NCBI RefSeq assembly: GCF_900100075.1
Contig: NZ_FNEG01000001.1
Span: forward strand, 1,178,001 to 1,242,000
DNA from: Chryseobacterium jejuense
GTDB lineage: Bacteria > Bacteroidota > Bacteroidia > Flavobacteriales > Weeksellaceae
Reading direction: 5' to 3'
Length of the DNA: 64,000 nucleotides
Position 1 is the first letter of the stretch; each line of letters starts with the position of its first letter. Of this stretch, positions 52,996 to 63,061 are shown piece by piece. The notes under the pieces were generated by a model. That model made no database searches, was not told where the DNA came from, and saw only the letters and a list, made by a program, of their open reading frames with translations. The translations under genes and the position numbers were made by a program.

Positions 52996-53853
52996 ATGAG
53001 TAAATTAAAAATTGCGATTCAGAAAAGCGGCCGTTTATATGAAGAATCTCTTCAGCTTCTCAAAGACTGCGGAATCTTTGTCAACAACGGAAAAGACCAG
53101 CTTAAAGTTTCCGTAGACAACTTCCCGATGGAAATCATGTATCTGCGAAATTCAGACATTCCTCAATACCTTGAAGATGGAGTGGTGGATATTGCGATCG
53201 TAGGCGAAAATCTTTTAATTGAAAAACAAAAAAAGATTCAGATTGTTGAGAAACTAGGTTTTTCAAAATGCCGTGTATCCATCGCTGTTCCAAAAGAAAT
53301 TGAAACCGATGATCTGTCTTACTTTCAAGGCCGAAAAATTGCCACTTCTTACCCCAATACCCTTAAAAATTTTTTAGAAAATAAAGGCATCACTTCAGAT
53401 ATCCACGTTATCTCCGGTTCCGTAGAAATTGCTCCCAATATTGGGCTGGCAGACGGAATCTGTGATATTGTAAGCTCAGGAAGCACTTTGTTCAAAAATG
53501 GATTGAGAGAAACAGTGACTTTATTGAAATCAGAAGCTGTTCTAGCTCAGACTCCTCAATTATCATTTGAAAAAGCCGCCATTCTAGATAAATTTCTTTT
53601 CAGAATCCAAGCCGTTTTAAAAGCAAAAAACTCAAAATACATCCTGATGAATGTTCCCAATGATATGATTCAGAAAGTGGCTGATGTACTTCCTGTACTG
53701 AAAAGCCCTACAGTGATTCCATTGGCCGAAGAAGGCTGGAGCAGCATTCATTCCGTAATTGATGAAGAAAGATTCTGGGAAGTGATTGACGAGCTGAAGG
53801 AAAACGGAGCGCAGGACATTCTCATCATTCCTATTGATAAAATGGTGATTTAA
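52996..53853 (+). CDS. hisG: ATP phosphoribosyltransferase (long form)
   Basis: 285 residues, the long, self-sufficient HisG with a C-terminal histidine-sensing domain. LKIAIQKSGRLYEESLQLLKD opens the protein, DGVVDIAIVGENLL and IVSSGSTLFKNGLRE form the catalytic core, and the regulatory domain starts near residue 205 (YILMNVPNDMIQ, VIDEERFWEVIDELK). It condenses ATP with PRPP, the first step of histidine synthesis, and should be feedback-inhibited. First gene after the attenuator; an unusually long gap of 233 bases follows before hisD. Confidence 0.96.
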   Translation: MSKLKIAIQKSGRLYEESLQLLKDCGIFVNNGKDQLKVSVDNFPMEIMYLRNSDIPQYLEDGVVDIAIVGENLLIEKQKKIQIVEKLGFSKCRVSIAVPKEIETDDLSYFQGRKIATSYPNTLKNFLENKGITSDIHVISGSVEIAPNIGLADGICDIVSSGSTLFKNGLRETVTLLKSEAVLAQTPQLSFEKAAILDKFLFRIQAVLKAKNSKYILMNVPNDMIQKVADVLPVLKSPTVIPLAEEGWSSIHSVIDEERFWEVIDELKENGAQDILIIPIDKMVI

Positions 53854-54086
53854 AACATAAAAATAATGAACGGTTAAGAAAAGACAGGTAAGGTAAATTT
53901 ATGATAAGTTAAGTTTATAAATATGATTATAACTAACTCAAAATCATAATAATTAAAAGAAAGTTAATAAAACCGCAATAATAAACCATTAAGAAAAATG
54001 TAGATTTTAAGATAAGTTAAGGCTTCAGTCATAATCTTAAGAGCTAAAAAAAGTAATTTAATTCACACTAAGAAAAAATAATACAG
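53854..54086. other. Unusual spacer between hisG and hisD
   Basis: 233 AT-rich bases with no gene, while the rest of the operon is tightly packed. It contains repeated GATAAGTTAAG (53905-53915 and 54011-54021) and related TTAAGAAAA motifs (near 53875 and 53990). No terminator or clear promoter is seen. Confidence 0.5.
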
Positions 54087-55364
54087 ATGAAAATATATCG
54101 ATATCCAGTAAAAGACACATGGACAGAGCTGGTGAAGCGCCCTGTTTTTGAACGGGAAGAAATTTCCGGACTGATTGCTGAAATATTTGCGGAAGTGGAA
54201 AACAAAGGCGACAAAGCCTTAATAGGGTTCAATAAAAAATTTGATAAAGCAGAAACCAAGAGTATTGCTGTTACCGAAGAAGAAATTAATAATGCAGAAA
54301 ATGAGCTTAGCAATGATTTAAAGAAAGCCATCCAACAGGCAAAAGACAATATTTTTAAATTTCACGATTCACAAAATCCAGAAATCCAGAAAATTGAAAC
54401 AACAAAAGGGGTGGTTTGCTGGAGAGAAAACAGAGCGATAGAGAAAGTGGGGATTTATATTCCGGGAGGCACAGCACCTCTATTTTCAACAGTCCTGATG
54501 CTTGCTGTACCTGCTAATATTGCAGGATGTGAGGAAATTATTCTTTGTACACCACCAGATAAAAACGGAGCTGTTAATCCGGCGATTTTATATACAGCCA
54601 AGCTTTGTGGAGTTTCAAAGATCTTTAAAACAGGAGGAGCCCAAGCAGTAGCAGCAATGACTTTAGGAACTGAAAGCATTCCACAGGTATACAAGATTTT
54701 CGGCCCTGGAAACCAGTTTGTCGTAGCAGCAAAAGAATATGCTCAAAGGTATGGAGTAGCCATTGATATGCCGGCAGGCCCAAGTGAAGTTCTTGTGATT
54801 GCTAATGAACAAGCGGTTCCGGAATTCTGTGCTGCAGATTTGCTTTCACAGGCAGAGCATGGTAGCGACAGTCAGGTAATTTTTCTGACAACCGATCTTA
54901 AAGTTTTTAATGAAACAATCAGTGCTGTTGAGCAACAAATCAAAGACTTATCGAGAAATGAAATGGCTGGAAAAGCTCTTGAGAACAGTTGTTTCATTTT
55001 GTTGAACAGCCTTGAAGAAGCCGTTGAGTTCAGTAATTTATATGCTCCGGAACACCTTATTCTGGCGATGGATGAATTTGAAAAATATATTCCCATGATT
55101 CAGAATGCAGGTTCGGTATTCCTTGGAAATTATTCCTGTGAAAGTGCCGGAGATTATGCCAGCGGAACCAATCACACCCTTCCCACAAATGCTTATGCAA
55201 AAAACTATAGTGGAGTATCTCTGGACAGTTTTGTAAAGAAAATCACCTTCCAGCATTTATCAAAGAGAGGTCTTCAGAATTTAGGGAAAACAATAAAAGT
55301 AATGGCAGAAGCAGAAGGTCTTCTGGCTCACAAAAATGCAGTATCAATAAGATTAAAAAAATAA
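54087..55364 (+). CDS. hisD: Histidinol dehydrogenase
   Basis: 425 residues, the usual length. KVGIYIPGGTAPLFSTVLML, PQVYKIFGPGNQFVVAAKEYA, IDMPAGPSEVLVIAN, LLSQAEHGSDSQVI (zinc-site Gln/His) and LGNYSCESAGDYASGTNHTLP with the family's conserved Gly/His/Glu residues are all present. It carries out the last two steps, histidinol to histidine, with NAD. The hisC start follows 1 base after the stop. Confidence 0.97.
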   Translation: MKIYRYPVKDTWTELVKRPVFEREEISGLIAEIFAEVENKGDKALIGFNKKFDKAETKSIAVTEEEINNAENELSNDLKKAIQQAKDNIFKFHDSQNPEIQKIETTKGVVCWRENRAIEKVGIYIPGGTAPLFSTVLMLAVPANIAGCEEIILCTPPDKNGAVNPAILYTAKLCGVSKIFKTGGAQAVAAMTLGTESIPQVYKIFGPGNQFVVAAKEYAQRYGVAIDMPAGPSEVLVIANEQAVPEFCAADLLSQAEHGSDSQVIFLTTDLKVFNETISAVEQQIKDLSRNEMAGKALENSCFILLNSLEEAVEFSNLYAPEHLILAMDEFEKYIPMIQNAGSVFLGNYSCESAGDYASGTNHTLPTNAYAKNYSGVSLDSFVKKITFQHLSKRGLQNLGKTIKVMAEAEGLLAHKNAVSIRLKK

Positions 55365-55365
55365 T

Positions 55366-56391
55366 ATGAACACAATCAGTATCAATACATTAGTAAGAGA
55401 AAATGTTTTAAAATTAAAACCTTATATCAGTTTCAGGGACCATAATGAATTTAACGAGCCAACTTATTTAGATGCTAATGAAAGCCCTTTTGGAGAATGG
55501 AACCGCTACCCGGATTCTACGCAGAAAAAGCTAAAAAACAGCTTGGCTGAGCTTAGAAATCTTTCCCCTGCGCAAATAGCGGTAGGAAATGGAAGTGACG
55601 AACTGATCGATTTGATTATTAAAATCTTCTGTGAGCCTAAAAAAGATGCTATTCTGATGATGAATCCTTCTTTCGCGATGTATGGTTTTTATGCAACCAT
55701 CAATGAAAATAAGGTTTTGCAACTGGAACTGGATGAGAACTTTGAGATTGTAAAAGAAGACTTTTTAAATACAGTTAAAGAAGAACCTATAAAGGTTTTC
55801 TTTCTGTGTTCTCCTAACAATCCAACCGGTAACAGTACGGAAGATATTGAATTCTACCTTCAGAATTTTAATGGAATTGTAGTGGTAGACGAGGCTTATA
55901 TTGAATTTTCTGGGAAAAAATCAAGTCTGGAATTGCTGGCTCAGTATCCTAATCTGATTGTTCTTCAGACCTTTTCAAAAGCTTGGGGAATTGCAGGTGC
56001 CAGAGTAGGCGTTGCGTACGCTTCTGAAGAAATAATCCAGTTAATCAATACTGTGAAAGCTCCTTACAATGTGAATGCGTTAAGCCAGGAACTTATTTTG
56101 AATGCGCTTGAAGATGAAAACAGAGTAAAGGATAATGTTCGGGATATTATTGCAGAACGCACATGGTTACAGGATCAGTTTAAAGACATTAAATGTATTC
56201 GTAAAGTATTTCCAACAGATGCTAACTTCTTTTTAATCAAGCTGAACAACATTGATGAAGCATATACCCAAATGCTGGAACAGGAAATATTAACAAGCAG
56301 AAGAGATCCGGCTATTCCGGGATGTATCAGGATTAATGTAGGGAATCGTCAGGAAAATGAAAAACTAATTAACCTTTTAAAAAACATTTAG
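55366..56391 (+). CDS. hisC: Histidinol-phosphate aminotransferase
   Basis: 341 residues, fold type I aminotransferase. [48 protein letters not shown] and the PLP-lysine motif [13 protein letters not shown] are visible. It converts imidazole acetol phosphate to histidinol phosphate. Stop at 56389-56391 overlaps or touches the hisB start region. Confidence 0.97.
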   Translation: MNTISINTLVRENVLKLKPYISFRDHNEFNEPTYLDANESPFGEWNRYPDSTQKKLKNSLAELRNLSPAQIAVGNGSDELIDLIIKIFCEPKKDAILMMNPSFAMYGFYATINENKVLQLELDENFEIVKEDFLNTVKEEPIKVFFLCSPNNPTGNSTEDIEFYLQNFNGIVVVDEAYIEFSGKKSSLELLAQYPNLIVLQTFSKAWGIAGARVGVAYASEEIIQLINTVKAPYNVNALSQELILNALEDENRVKDNVRDIIAERTWLQDQFKDIKCIRKVFPTDANFFLIKLNNIDEAYTQMLEQEILTSRRDPAIPGCIRINVGNRQENEKLINLLKNI

Positions 56392-56393
56392 TG

Positions 56394-57488
56394 ATGAAGA
56401 AAGTATTGTTTATTGATCGCGATGGAACCCTGATTATAGAACCACCTACTGATTTTCAAGTGGATTCGTTGGAAAAGCTGGAGTTTTATCCAGGGGTCTT
56501 CCAAAACCTTTCAAAAATTGCTAATGAACTGGATTATGAATTGGTGATGGTGACCAATCAGGACGGGTTAGGAACAGAAAGTTTCCCTTTTGAAGAGTTT
56601 ATTAAACCTCATGAAAAAATGCTTAAAGCCTTTGAAAATGAAGGCATTATTTTCAGTAATATTTTGATTGATAAAAGCTTTGAAAGTGAAAATCTACCTA
56701 CCCGAAAACCAGGCACCGGAATGCTGTCAAAATACATTTATGGTGATTACGACTTGAAAAATTCATATGTAATTGGTGATCGAAGTACAGATGTGCAACT
56801 CGCTAAAAACTTGGGATCTAAATCTGTTTTTCTCAACCAAAACTTTAATGAAGAAGCAGACCTGACAACAACACAATGGAATGAGATTTACCAGTTCTTA
56901 AAGTCTGGAATGAGAAAGGCAAAAGTCTACAGAAAGACCAATGAAACAGAAGTAGAAATTGAAGTCAATCTTGATGGAAGCGGAATATCTGAAATTTCAA
57001 CGGGGCTTCACTTTTTTGATCATATGTTGGATCAGATCGCCAGACACGGAAATATGGATCTTACCATCAAAGTAAAGGGAGATCTTCAGGTAGATGAGCA
57101 CCACACAGTGGAAGATACGGGAATTGTGTTAGGTGAAGCTATTTTAAAAGCATTAGGCAAGAAAAAAGGAATTGAAAGATATGGTTTTCTTCTTCCAATG
57201 GATGATTGCCTTTCACAAGTAGCCATTGATTTTGGTGGTAGGTCCTGGCTGATGTGGGATGCAGAATTTAAAAGAGAAAAAATAGGAGATGTGCCCACGG
57301 AAATGTTCTTCCACTTTTTTAAATCATTCACAGATTCTTCAAAAACGAATTTAAATATTAAAGCAGAAGGAGAGAATGAACACCACAAGATAGAATCCAT
57401 CTTCAAAGCTTTTGCAAAAGCAGTAAAAATGGCGGTCAATCAATCGGATGCGAGCTACAATTTACCTTCAACCAAAGGAAGTTTATAA
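56394..57488 (+). CDS. hisB: Bifunctional histidinol-phosphatase / imidazoleglycerol-phosphate dehydratase
   Basis: 364 residues from ATG 56394 (a GTG at 56391 is also in frame). Residues 1-165 are a HAD phosphatase ([11 protein letters not shown] with the catalytic Dx[26 protein letters not shown]). The zinc-binding cysteines found in the E. coli HisB phosphatase (the C-x-H..C-x-C loop before RKP) are absent here. Residues about 180-364 are the dehydratase, with [24 protein letters not shown] and [15 protein letters not shown] metal ligands. It carries out steps six and eight of the pathway. One base separates it from hisH. Confidence 0.95.
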   Translation: MKKVLFIDRDGTLIIEPPTDFQVDSLEKLEFYPGVFQNLSKIANELDYELVMVTNQDGLGTESFPFEEFIKPHEKMLKAFENEGIIFSNILIDKSFESENLPTRKPGTGMLSKYIYGDYDLKNSYVIGDRSTDVQLAKNLGSKSVFLNQNFNEEADLTTTQWNEIYQFLKSGMRKAKVYRKTNETEVEIEVNLDGSGISEISTGLHFFDHMLDQIARHGNMDLTIKVKGDLQVDEHHTVEDTGIVLGEAILKALGKKKGIERYGFLLPMDDCLSQVAIDFGGRSWLMWDAEFKREKIGDVPTEMFFHFFKSFTDSSKTNLNIKAEGENEHHKIESIFKAFAKAVKMAVNQSDASYNLPSTKGSL

Positions 57489-57489
57489 T

Positions 57490-58071
57490 ATGATTGCAAT
57501 AATAAAATATAACGGAGGCAATGTAAGCTCCGTACAGAACGCTTTAAACAGGCTAAATATCAGTTCAGTCATCACTGATGACCCTGAACTCATCCTGAAA
57601 GCAGATAAGGTTATTTTCCCCGGTGTGGGCGAGGCTTCCTCAACAATGAAACTTTTGAAGGAAAGAGGCTTGGATATTCTTATCCCAACGTTGAAACAGC
57701 CCGTTTTGGGTATATGTCTGGGGATGCAGCTGATGTGCAAAGGAAATGAAGAAGGAAACACAGAGGGTATGGGGATTTTCGATATCAATGTCAAAAGATT
57801 TCCGCCTTTGGAACTGGTTCCTCATATGGGATGGAACACCGTTTCAGAACAGGATTCTTCATTGTTTTCCGGAATTAAACCAGAAAATGATGTCTATTTT
57901 GTTCACAGCTATTACTGTGAATTGTCAGAATACACCACTTCGGTTTGTGATTATATTCTTCCGTTCAGTGCCTCTCTGCAGAAAGAAAACTTTTATGCGG
58001 TTCAGTTTCACCCGGAAAAATCGGGAAGTGTGGGCAGTAAAATAGTAAGTAATTTTATAAACTTATCATGA
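57490..58071 (+). CDS. hisH: Imidazole glycerol phosphate synthase, glutaminase subunit
   Basis: 193 residues from ATG 57490 ([15 protein letters not shown]); the longer frame from 57448 would overlap hisB and lacks support. The class I glutaminase triad is seen: Cys in GICLGMQLM, and His/Glu in [11 protein letters not shown]. It makes ammonia from glutamine and passes it to HisF. Its stop overlaps the hisA start (ATGATGA). Confidence 0.96.
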   Translation: MIAIIKYNGGNVSSVQNALNRLNISSVITDDPELILKADKVIFPGVGEASSTMKLLKERGLDILIPTLKQPVLGICLGMQLMCKGNEEGNTEGMGIFDINVKRFPPLELVPHMGWNTVSEQDSSLFSGIKPENDVYFVHSYYCELSEYTTSVCDYILPFSASLQKENFYAVQFHPEKSGSVGSKIVSNFINLS

Positions 58072-58793
58072 TGAAGATTATCCCGGCGATTGATATTATT
58101 GATGGAAAATGTGTGCGTTTATCCAAAGGAGATTACAGTACCAAGAAAATTTACAATGAAGACCCTGTAGAAGTAGCCAGGGAATTTGAAGACTTTGGGA
58201 TCCAGTTTCTTCACCTGGTGGATTTGGATGGAGCAAAATCAAAACATATCGTGAATCAGAAAGTGCTTGAAAATATTGCAAAATCTACTTCGTTACATAT
58301 TGATTTTGGAGGTGGATTAAAGACCTCGGATGATATTGAAATAGCTTTTAATTCAGGTGCAAAGCAAATTACACTAGGAAGTATTGCGGTACAGGATCCT
58401 GAATTTTGTCTTAAAGTTCTTGAAAATTATGGCCCTGAAAAAATCATTTTGGGGGCAGACTGCGACAATAGAAAGATTAAAACCTCCGGCTGGCAGGAAG
58501 AAAGTGATAAAGATATCATTGATTTTATTCTTGAATACCAGAAAAAAGGAATTCAAACTACCATATGTACTGATATTGCGAAGGATGGAATGCTGGAAGG
58601 ACCTTCAACAGGGCTCTATATTGAAATTCTATATAAAACCACATTGCAATTAGTGGCTAGTGGTGGTATTTCCGGCATTAAAGATGTACATAAAATGAAA
58701 GATATCGGATGCACAGGAACTATTATCGGAAAGGCTATTTATGAGGGTGAAATAAGCCTGCAACAACTTCAAAATTTTATTGAAAATGCTTAA
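58068..58793 (+). CDS. hisA: ProFAR isomerase
   Basis: 241 residues, TIM barrel. The first catalytic Asp is in [19 protein letters not shown], the phosphate sites are in [12 protein letters not shown] and [13 protein letters not shown], and the second catalytic Asp is in [15 protein letters not shown]. It isomerises ProFAR to PRFAR. The start may be ATG 58068 or 58071 (ATGATG); both overlap the hisH stop. Its last 8 bases overlap hisF. Confidence 0.97.
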   Translation: MMKIIPAIDIIDGKCVRLSKGDYSTKKIYNEDPVEVAREFEDFGIQFLHLVDLDGAKSKHIVNQKVLENIAKSTSLHIDFGGGLKTSDDIEIAFNSGAKQITLGSIAVQDPEFCLKVLENYGPEKIILGADCDNRKIKTSGWQEESDKDIIDFILEYQKKGIQTTICTDIAKDGMLEGPSTGLYIEILYKTTLQLVASGGISGIKDVHKMKDIGCTGTIIGKAIYEGEISLQQLQNFIENA

Positions 58794-59538
58794 AAAAAGA
58801 ATTATTCCATGTTTGGATATTAAGGATGGAAATACGGTAAAGGGAATTAATTTTGAGGATCTGAAAAATGCCGGTGATCCTGTAGAATTGGCTAAAAAAT
58901 ATGAATTGGAAGGGGCTGATGAGCTTGTCTTCCTCGATATTACAGCAACCATTGAAAACAGGAAAACCTTTGTGGATCTGGTCCGGAAAATAGCTCAGGA
59001 ACTGAGTATTCCATTTACCGTGGGTGGAGGAATTGCCTCTGTGGAAGATGTAAGAAAGCTTTTGGAAGCTGGAGCAGATAAGATCAGTATCAATTCTTCT
59101 GCAGTAAAAGATCCGAAGCTCATTTCTGAGCTAGCTAGTGAATTCGGAAGCCAGTGTATTGTAGTTGCTATAGACACCAAAAAAGTAGGTTCTGCCAATC
59201 TGGTTCATATTAAAGGCGGAAGAGAAGCCACAGAACTTGAAACTTTAGAATGGGCCAGAAGAACAGAAGCCTTGGGAGCTGGTGAAATTCTTTTAACCTC
59301 TATGGATGGTGACGGAACTAAAAACGGATTTGATCTTAGTATTACAAAACTGGTTTCAGAAAGAGTAACAATCCCAGTTATTGCTTCCGGTGGTGCCGGA
59401 TCGGTAGATGATTTTATTAAAGTATTCAATGAAACGAAAGCTACAGGAGCTCTGGCAGCCAGTATATTCCATTTTAATGAAATAGCGATTCAGGATTTAA
59501 AACAACAATTAAAAACTCAAAAAATAGAAGTGCGATGA
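58786..59538 (+). CDS. hisF: Imidazole glycerol phosphate synthase, cyclase subunit
   Basis: 250 residues from ATG 58786 ([20 protein letters not shown]), overlapping the hisA end. TIM barrel with catalytic Asp residues in PCLDIKDG and VAIDTKKV, and phosphate-binding [11 protein letters not shown] and [13 protein letters not shown]. It pairs with HisH to make imidazole glycerol phosphate and AICAR. Its stop overlaps the hisIE start (ATGA). Confidence 0.97.
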   Translation: MLKKRIIPCLDIKDGNTVKGINFEDLKNAGDPVELAKKYELEGADELVFLDITATIENRKTFVDLVRKIAQELSIPFTVGGGIASVEDVRKLLEAGADKISINSSAVKDPKLISELASEFGSQCIVVAIDTKKVGSANLVHIKGGREATELETLEWARRTEALGAGEILLTSMDGDGTKNGFDLSITKLVSERVTIPVIASGGAGSVDDFIKVFNETKATGALAASIFHFNEIAIQDLKQQLKTQKIEVR

Positions 59539-60122
59539 ATATTGATTTTAACAAAGATAACGGGCTTGTTCCGGTAGTGATTCAGGATAACCGAACGCTG
59601 CAGGTTCTGATGCTTGGCTACATGAATGAGGAAGCATTTGAGAAAACGAAAAAAGAAAAAATAGTAACATTCTTCAGCCGTTCCAAAAACAGACTCTGGA
59701 CAAAAGGTGAGGAATCGGGTAATTTTCTGACTGTAAAAAGTATTGATATCGATTGTGATCAGGATACGCTGCTGATTAAGGTTATTCCTACCAATATAGT
59801 ATGTCATACTGGGAGTTTCAGTTGCTTTGGTGAAAAAGATTCCAAAGGATTTTTATATGAGCTGGAAGAAAAGATATCTCAAAGAATTGATAATAAGACT
59901 GAAGATTCCTATACCTATTCACTCTATCAGAGAGGAATGAATAAAATGGCTCAAAAAGTAGGAGAGGAAGCTGTAGAATTAGTTATTGAAGCTAAAGATA
60001 ATAACGAAGCTCTCTTTAAAAATGAAGCTGCAGATTTACTGTACCATTTCCTGATTTTGTTGAAAGCCAAAGGATTTTCAATCGAAGAGATTGAAGAAAT
60101 TCTTAAGAAAAGAGATCAATGA
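59535..60122 (+). CDS. hisIE: Bifunctional phosphoribosyl-AMP cyclohydrolase / phosphoribosyl-ATP pyrophosphohydrolase
   Basis: 195 residues. Residues 1-105 are HisI ([50 protein letters not shown], with the zinc-binding cysteines). Residues about 110-195 are HisE ([36 protein letters not shown]). It carries out steps two and three of the pathway. Last gene of the operon, with a terminator at its stop. Confidence 0.96.
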   Translation: MNIDFNKDNGLVPVVIQDNRTLQVLMLGYMNEEAFEKTKKEKIVTFFSRSKNRLWTKGEESGNFLTVKSIDIDCDQDTLLIKVIPTNIVCHTGSFSCFGEKDSKGFLYELEEKISQRIDNKTEDSYTYSLYQRGMNKMAQKVGEEAVELVIEAKDNNEALFKNEAADLLYHFLILLKAKGFSIEEIEEILKKRDQ

Positions 60123-60152
60123 AACCTTTGAATTTTTTCAAAGGTTTTTTTA
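60122..60152 (+). terminator. Terminator of the his operon
   Basis: AAACCTTTGAA (60122-60132) and TTCAAAGGTTT (60137-60147) form an 11-bp stem with a T loop, followed by T residues. Confidence 0.88.
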
Positions 60153-60330
60153 TAAAACAATAAAAATTTATTAAAACAAAGATATCTTGGGTAGCTTTTT
60201 ACATGATGATTATCAGTTAATATTTATAAAATAAACTACATGACTAAATTGAATTAATTATTTTATTTAAATGCTTTAAATTAAGTTATATAAAACTAGA
60301 TCATAAAGCTAACTGTTAAAACACCCAAAT

Positions 60331-60359
60331 TTTGAAATAGGCTAAAAATCGTACTTTTG
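60331..60359 (+). promoter_or_regulatory. Promoter of the siderophore-type TonB receptor
   Basis: TTTG (60331-60334), 17 bases, then TACTTTTG (60352-60359). The start codon lies 30 bases further on. No clear Fur box was recognised. Confidence 0.65.
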
Positions 60360-60388
60360 TTTTTAATTATTCTAAATAATACTTAAGT

Positions 60389-62515
60389 ATGAAAAAATCT
60401 ATTTTCTTAATAGGAAGTCTTGTGGTATTTTCTCAAGCGGCTGCCCAGAAAAAAGATTCATTAGAACAGAACAGACTAGATGAAGTGATTGTTACCGCAT
60501 CAAGATCTCCGGAAATTGTAAAGAAAACAGCATCTACAGTTAATATCATCACCAAAAAAGAAATTACAGAACAAACATTAATTTCTGCCGATCTCAGTAA
60601 TATCCTTGCTTATAAAGTACCAGGATTAGCATTTGGGAATAATCAGGTAAGCAATAGAGGGCAAACTTTAAGAGGAAGAAACGTACTGATTATGATCGAC
60701 GGAATTCCACAATCAAGCCCTTTACGAAATAATGACAGAGAAATGCGAAGTATTGATCCTTCTGTTTTAGACCGGATTGAAGTGGTAAAAGGAGCAACAT
60801 CTATTTATGGGAATGGTGCAGAAGGAGGAATCATTAATTATATTACCCAAAAAAGTACTTCTGGTAAAATTTTTTCAGGAAGAACTGTATTAGGATTTAC
60901 CAGCCATGATTTATTTAATAACAAAATGTTCAAATCAGATGGTGGTGCGGGGTACAGAATTTCACAAAGTTTCTTCGGAAAAGTAGGAAAATTCGACTAT
61001 CTTGTGAATGGAACGCTTACCCAAAATGGAGTAAAAATAGATGGTGAAGGATTAGTCCAGAACCCAAGATATGGATTGGGAGAAACTGCCGTCAACAATA
61101 TTTTTGCAAAAATTGGGTATGACCTTAATGACAACAACAACAGATTTGAAGTAATGTATAATTACTATTCAAGTCTGCAAGATTCCAAATATATACTGGA
61201 TCTTGGGAAATATGGTGAACAGCCTTCTACCGGGAAATTAGGTGACAGAGAAGGTGTAAAAGAAGGAACAAGATATAATCACAACGGATATCTTAAATAT
61301 ATCAATAAGAATATTTTTCGTAACACAACTCTTAACACCACTTTGTATTTCCAGGATTTTTATACCATTTATGATTACAGAAACGCACCCAGATGGAAAA
61401 CAGGAGGGCAATCGGCTATTCTAGAAAAAAAATATGGGTTCAGAGCAGATTTTAATACTGAATTTGGGAAAGAAAAAGGATTAAAAGGTTCACTGACATA
61501 TGGTCTGGATCTCCTGAATGAAAAAACAAGTCAGCCTCTGGTAGACGGAAGAATGTGGGTTCCGGAAATGAATATGCTGGCTGCAGCACCTTTTGTACAG
61601 GGAAAATTATTTCTTACTGATGATCTGACAGTAAAGGCAGGTGTTCGATGGGATAAAATGTCCGTTAAAATCCCGGATTATACTACTTTGCCTTCCAACA
61701 AAGATGTTCCGTTCAATGTAGAAGGAGGAAGATTGAATTATTCAAACCTGTCTTATAATGTAGGAGTGAGTTATGTGGGATTTGATTTCTTCCAGCCTTT
61801 CACCTCTTATTCCAGAGGGTTTAATATTTATGATCTGGGCCGTGTACTTAGAGATGCAAAAAGCAATGTCCTCAGTGAAATCAATACAGATCCTGTAGTT
61901 ATTGATAACTATGAAATTGGTTTCAACAGTAAAATAGGGCAGTACGTAGATTTTTCAGCCAGTTATTTTTATAATTATTCCAAGTTGGGAGCTGATCTGG
62001 TTTCTGTGAATGGTTTCTGGACTCCGCTTCGTGCACCTCAATATATTAATGGAGTAGAGTTGGCATTGAATATTTATCCAACACAGGGATTAACTTTCGG
62101 AACCAATTATACTTATCAGGAAGGAAAAGTAGATGTTAAAAATGACAACAGTTATGGAAAATATCTAAGCGGTTTAAGAATTGCGCCTGCAAGGTTGAAT
62201 TCTTTCGTTAAATGGAATGATAAGGATCAAAAATTACAGTTAGGAGTCTACCATATGTACTCGTTTAAAAGAGATAATTTTGAGCCTGTTACCTCAGGAA
62301 AGTATGATGAAGGAGAAGGTCCTGTGAAAAGTTTTAACCTGTTCAATGTTCAGGGAAGTTATAAAATTAATAAACTCCTGACAGTAGGACTTGGAATAGA
62401 GAATGTTTTCAATACTTCATACTTCACGCCAACCTCAATGTATACTGCGCGTGATGCAGAATATGTACGCGGAAACGGAAGATATTATACACTTTCTCTT
62501 AATTTTAATTATTAA
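60389..62515 (+). CDS. TonB-dependent receptor, siderophore/iron type
   Basis: 708 residues with a signal peptide (SLVVFSQAAAQ). LDEVIVTASRSPE is a TonB-box-like start. The plug contains LRGRNVLIMIDGIPQSSPLR, IDPSVLDRIEVVKGATSIYG and GAEGGIINYITQK. The barrel includes YSRGFNIYDLGRVLR and ends NVFNTSYFTPTSMYTARDAEYVRG with a final Tyr. This layout matches ferric-siderophore receptors (FhuE/FpvA-like) rather than SusC. Single gene with its own promoter and terminator; the siderophore is unknown. Confidence 0.9.
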   Translation: MKKSIFLIGSLVVFSQAAAQKKDSLEQNRLDEVIVTASRSPEIVKKTASTVNIITKKEITEQTLISADLSNILAYKVPGLAFGNNQVSNRGQTLRGRNVLIMIDGIPQSSPLRNNDREMRSIDPSVLDRIEVVKGATSIYGNGAEGGIINYITQKSTSGKIFSGRTVLGFTSHDLFNNKMFKSDGGAGYRISQSFFGKVGKFDYLVNGTLTQNGVKIDGEGLVQNPRYGLGETAVNNIFAKIGYDLNDNNNRFEVMYNYYSSLQDSKYILDLGKYGEQPSTGKLGDREGVKEGTRYNHNGYLKYINKNIFRNTTLNTTLYFQDFYTIYDYRNAPRWKTGGQSAILEKKYGFRADFNTEFGKEKGLKGSLTYGLDLLNEKTSQPLVDGRMWVPEMNMLAAAPFVQGKLFLTDDLTVKAGVRWDKMSVKIPDYTTLPSNKDVPFNVEGGRLNYSNLSYNVGVSYVGFDFFQPFTSYSRGFNIYDLGRVLRDAKSNVLSEINTDPVVIDNYEIGFNSKIGQYVDFSASYFYNYSKLGADLVSVNGFWTPLRAPQYINGVELALNIYPTQGLTFGTNYTYQEGKVDVKNDNSYGKYLSGLRIAPARLNSFVKWNDKDQKLQLGVYHMYSFKRDNFEPVTSGKYDEGEGPVKSFNLFNVQGSYKINKLLTVGLGIENVFNTSYFTPTSMYTARDAEYVRGNGRYYTLSLNFNY

Positions 62516-62536
62516 TAATCTAAATCTTTTTTTATA

Positions 62537-62577
62537 AAACCAGCCCTTTTCTTAATGGAAAAGGGCTGGTTTTTTTA
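62537..62577 (+). terminator. Terminator of the siderophore-type receptor gene
   Basis: AACCAGCCCTTTTC, a TTAAT loop and GGAAAAGGGCTGGTT, followed by TTTTTTA. Very stable. Confidence 0.9.
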
Positions 62578-62823
62578 GTGAGAAAAGCATTAAATACAAC
62601 AGAAAATGTAGATAGTTATAATTAAGGGCAGCTTGCATTTGTTTTCTGTTTTGTAGGTAATAGATACAACTCTATCAAAAATCTTTTGTTATCCTATATA
62701 AATATGACTAATAAAGCATCTCGTGGAAAAGAAACTTCTGACCGGAAAATAGTTTGATTGTAAGTAAATGCAAAAGGATTTTTGCTTGAAGATATAGAAA
62801 AATGCTTCTGAATATAAACAAGT

Positions 62824-62854
62824 AAACCTTTGAAAAACTTCAAAGGTTTTTTTA
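62824..62854 (+). terminator. Orphan terminator resembling the his terminator
   Basis: AAACCTTTGAA, AAAC loop, TTCAAAGGTTT and a T run. The stem is identical to that at 60122-60147, only the loop differs. No gene ends here in the plus direction. Confidence 0.7.
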
Positions 62855-63061
62855 TGGAAAATAGATAAAATACGACAGTTTCTGTCGCAATGCTGTAGTA
62901 GATTTGTAGAATCAATGAAAAATCATATAATCACAATGAAATATACTAATGGTTGTAAATAATTAGTGTTAAATCACGATAAAATGATTTTCGTTAACTA
63001 AAAAAAGTTAAATTTATGCAGAATTTAAAAAGCTAATTGCTCAACTCAAAAATAACACAGT

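Larger units (their letters stand above)
62516..63061. other. Intergenic region with two terminators
   Basis: No credible gene in 546 bases. The first terminator belongs to the TonB receptor. The second one, at 62824-62854, has no visible gene and nearly copies the his-operon terminator. Confidence 0.5.
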
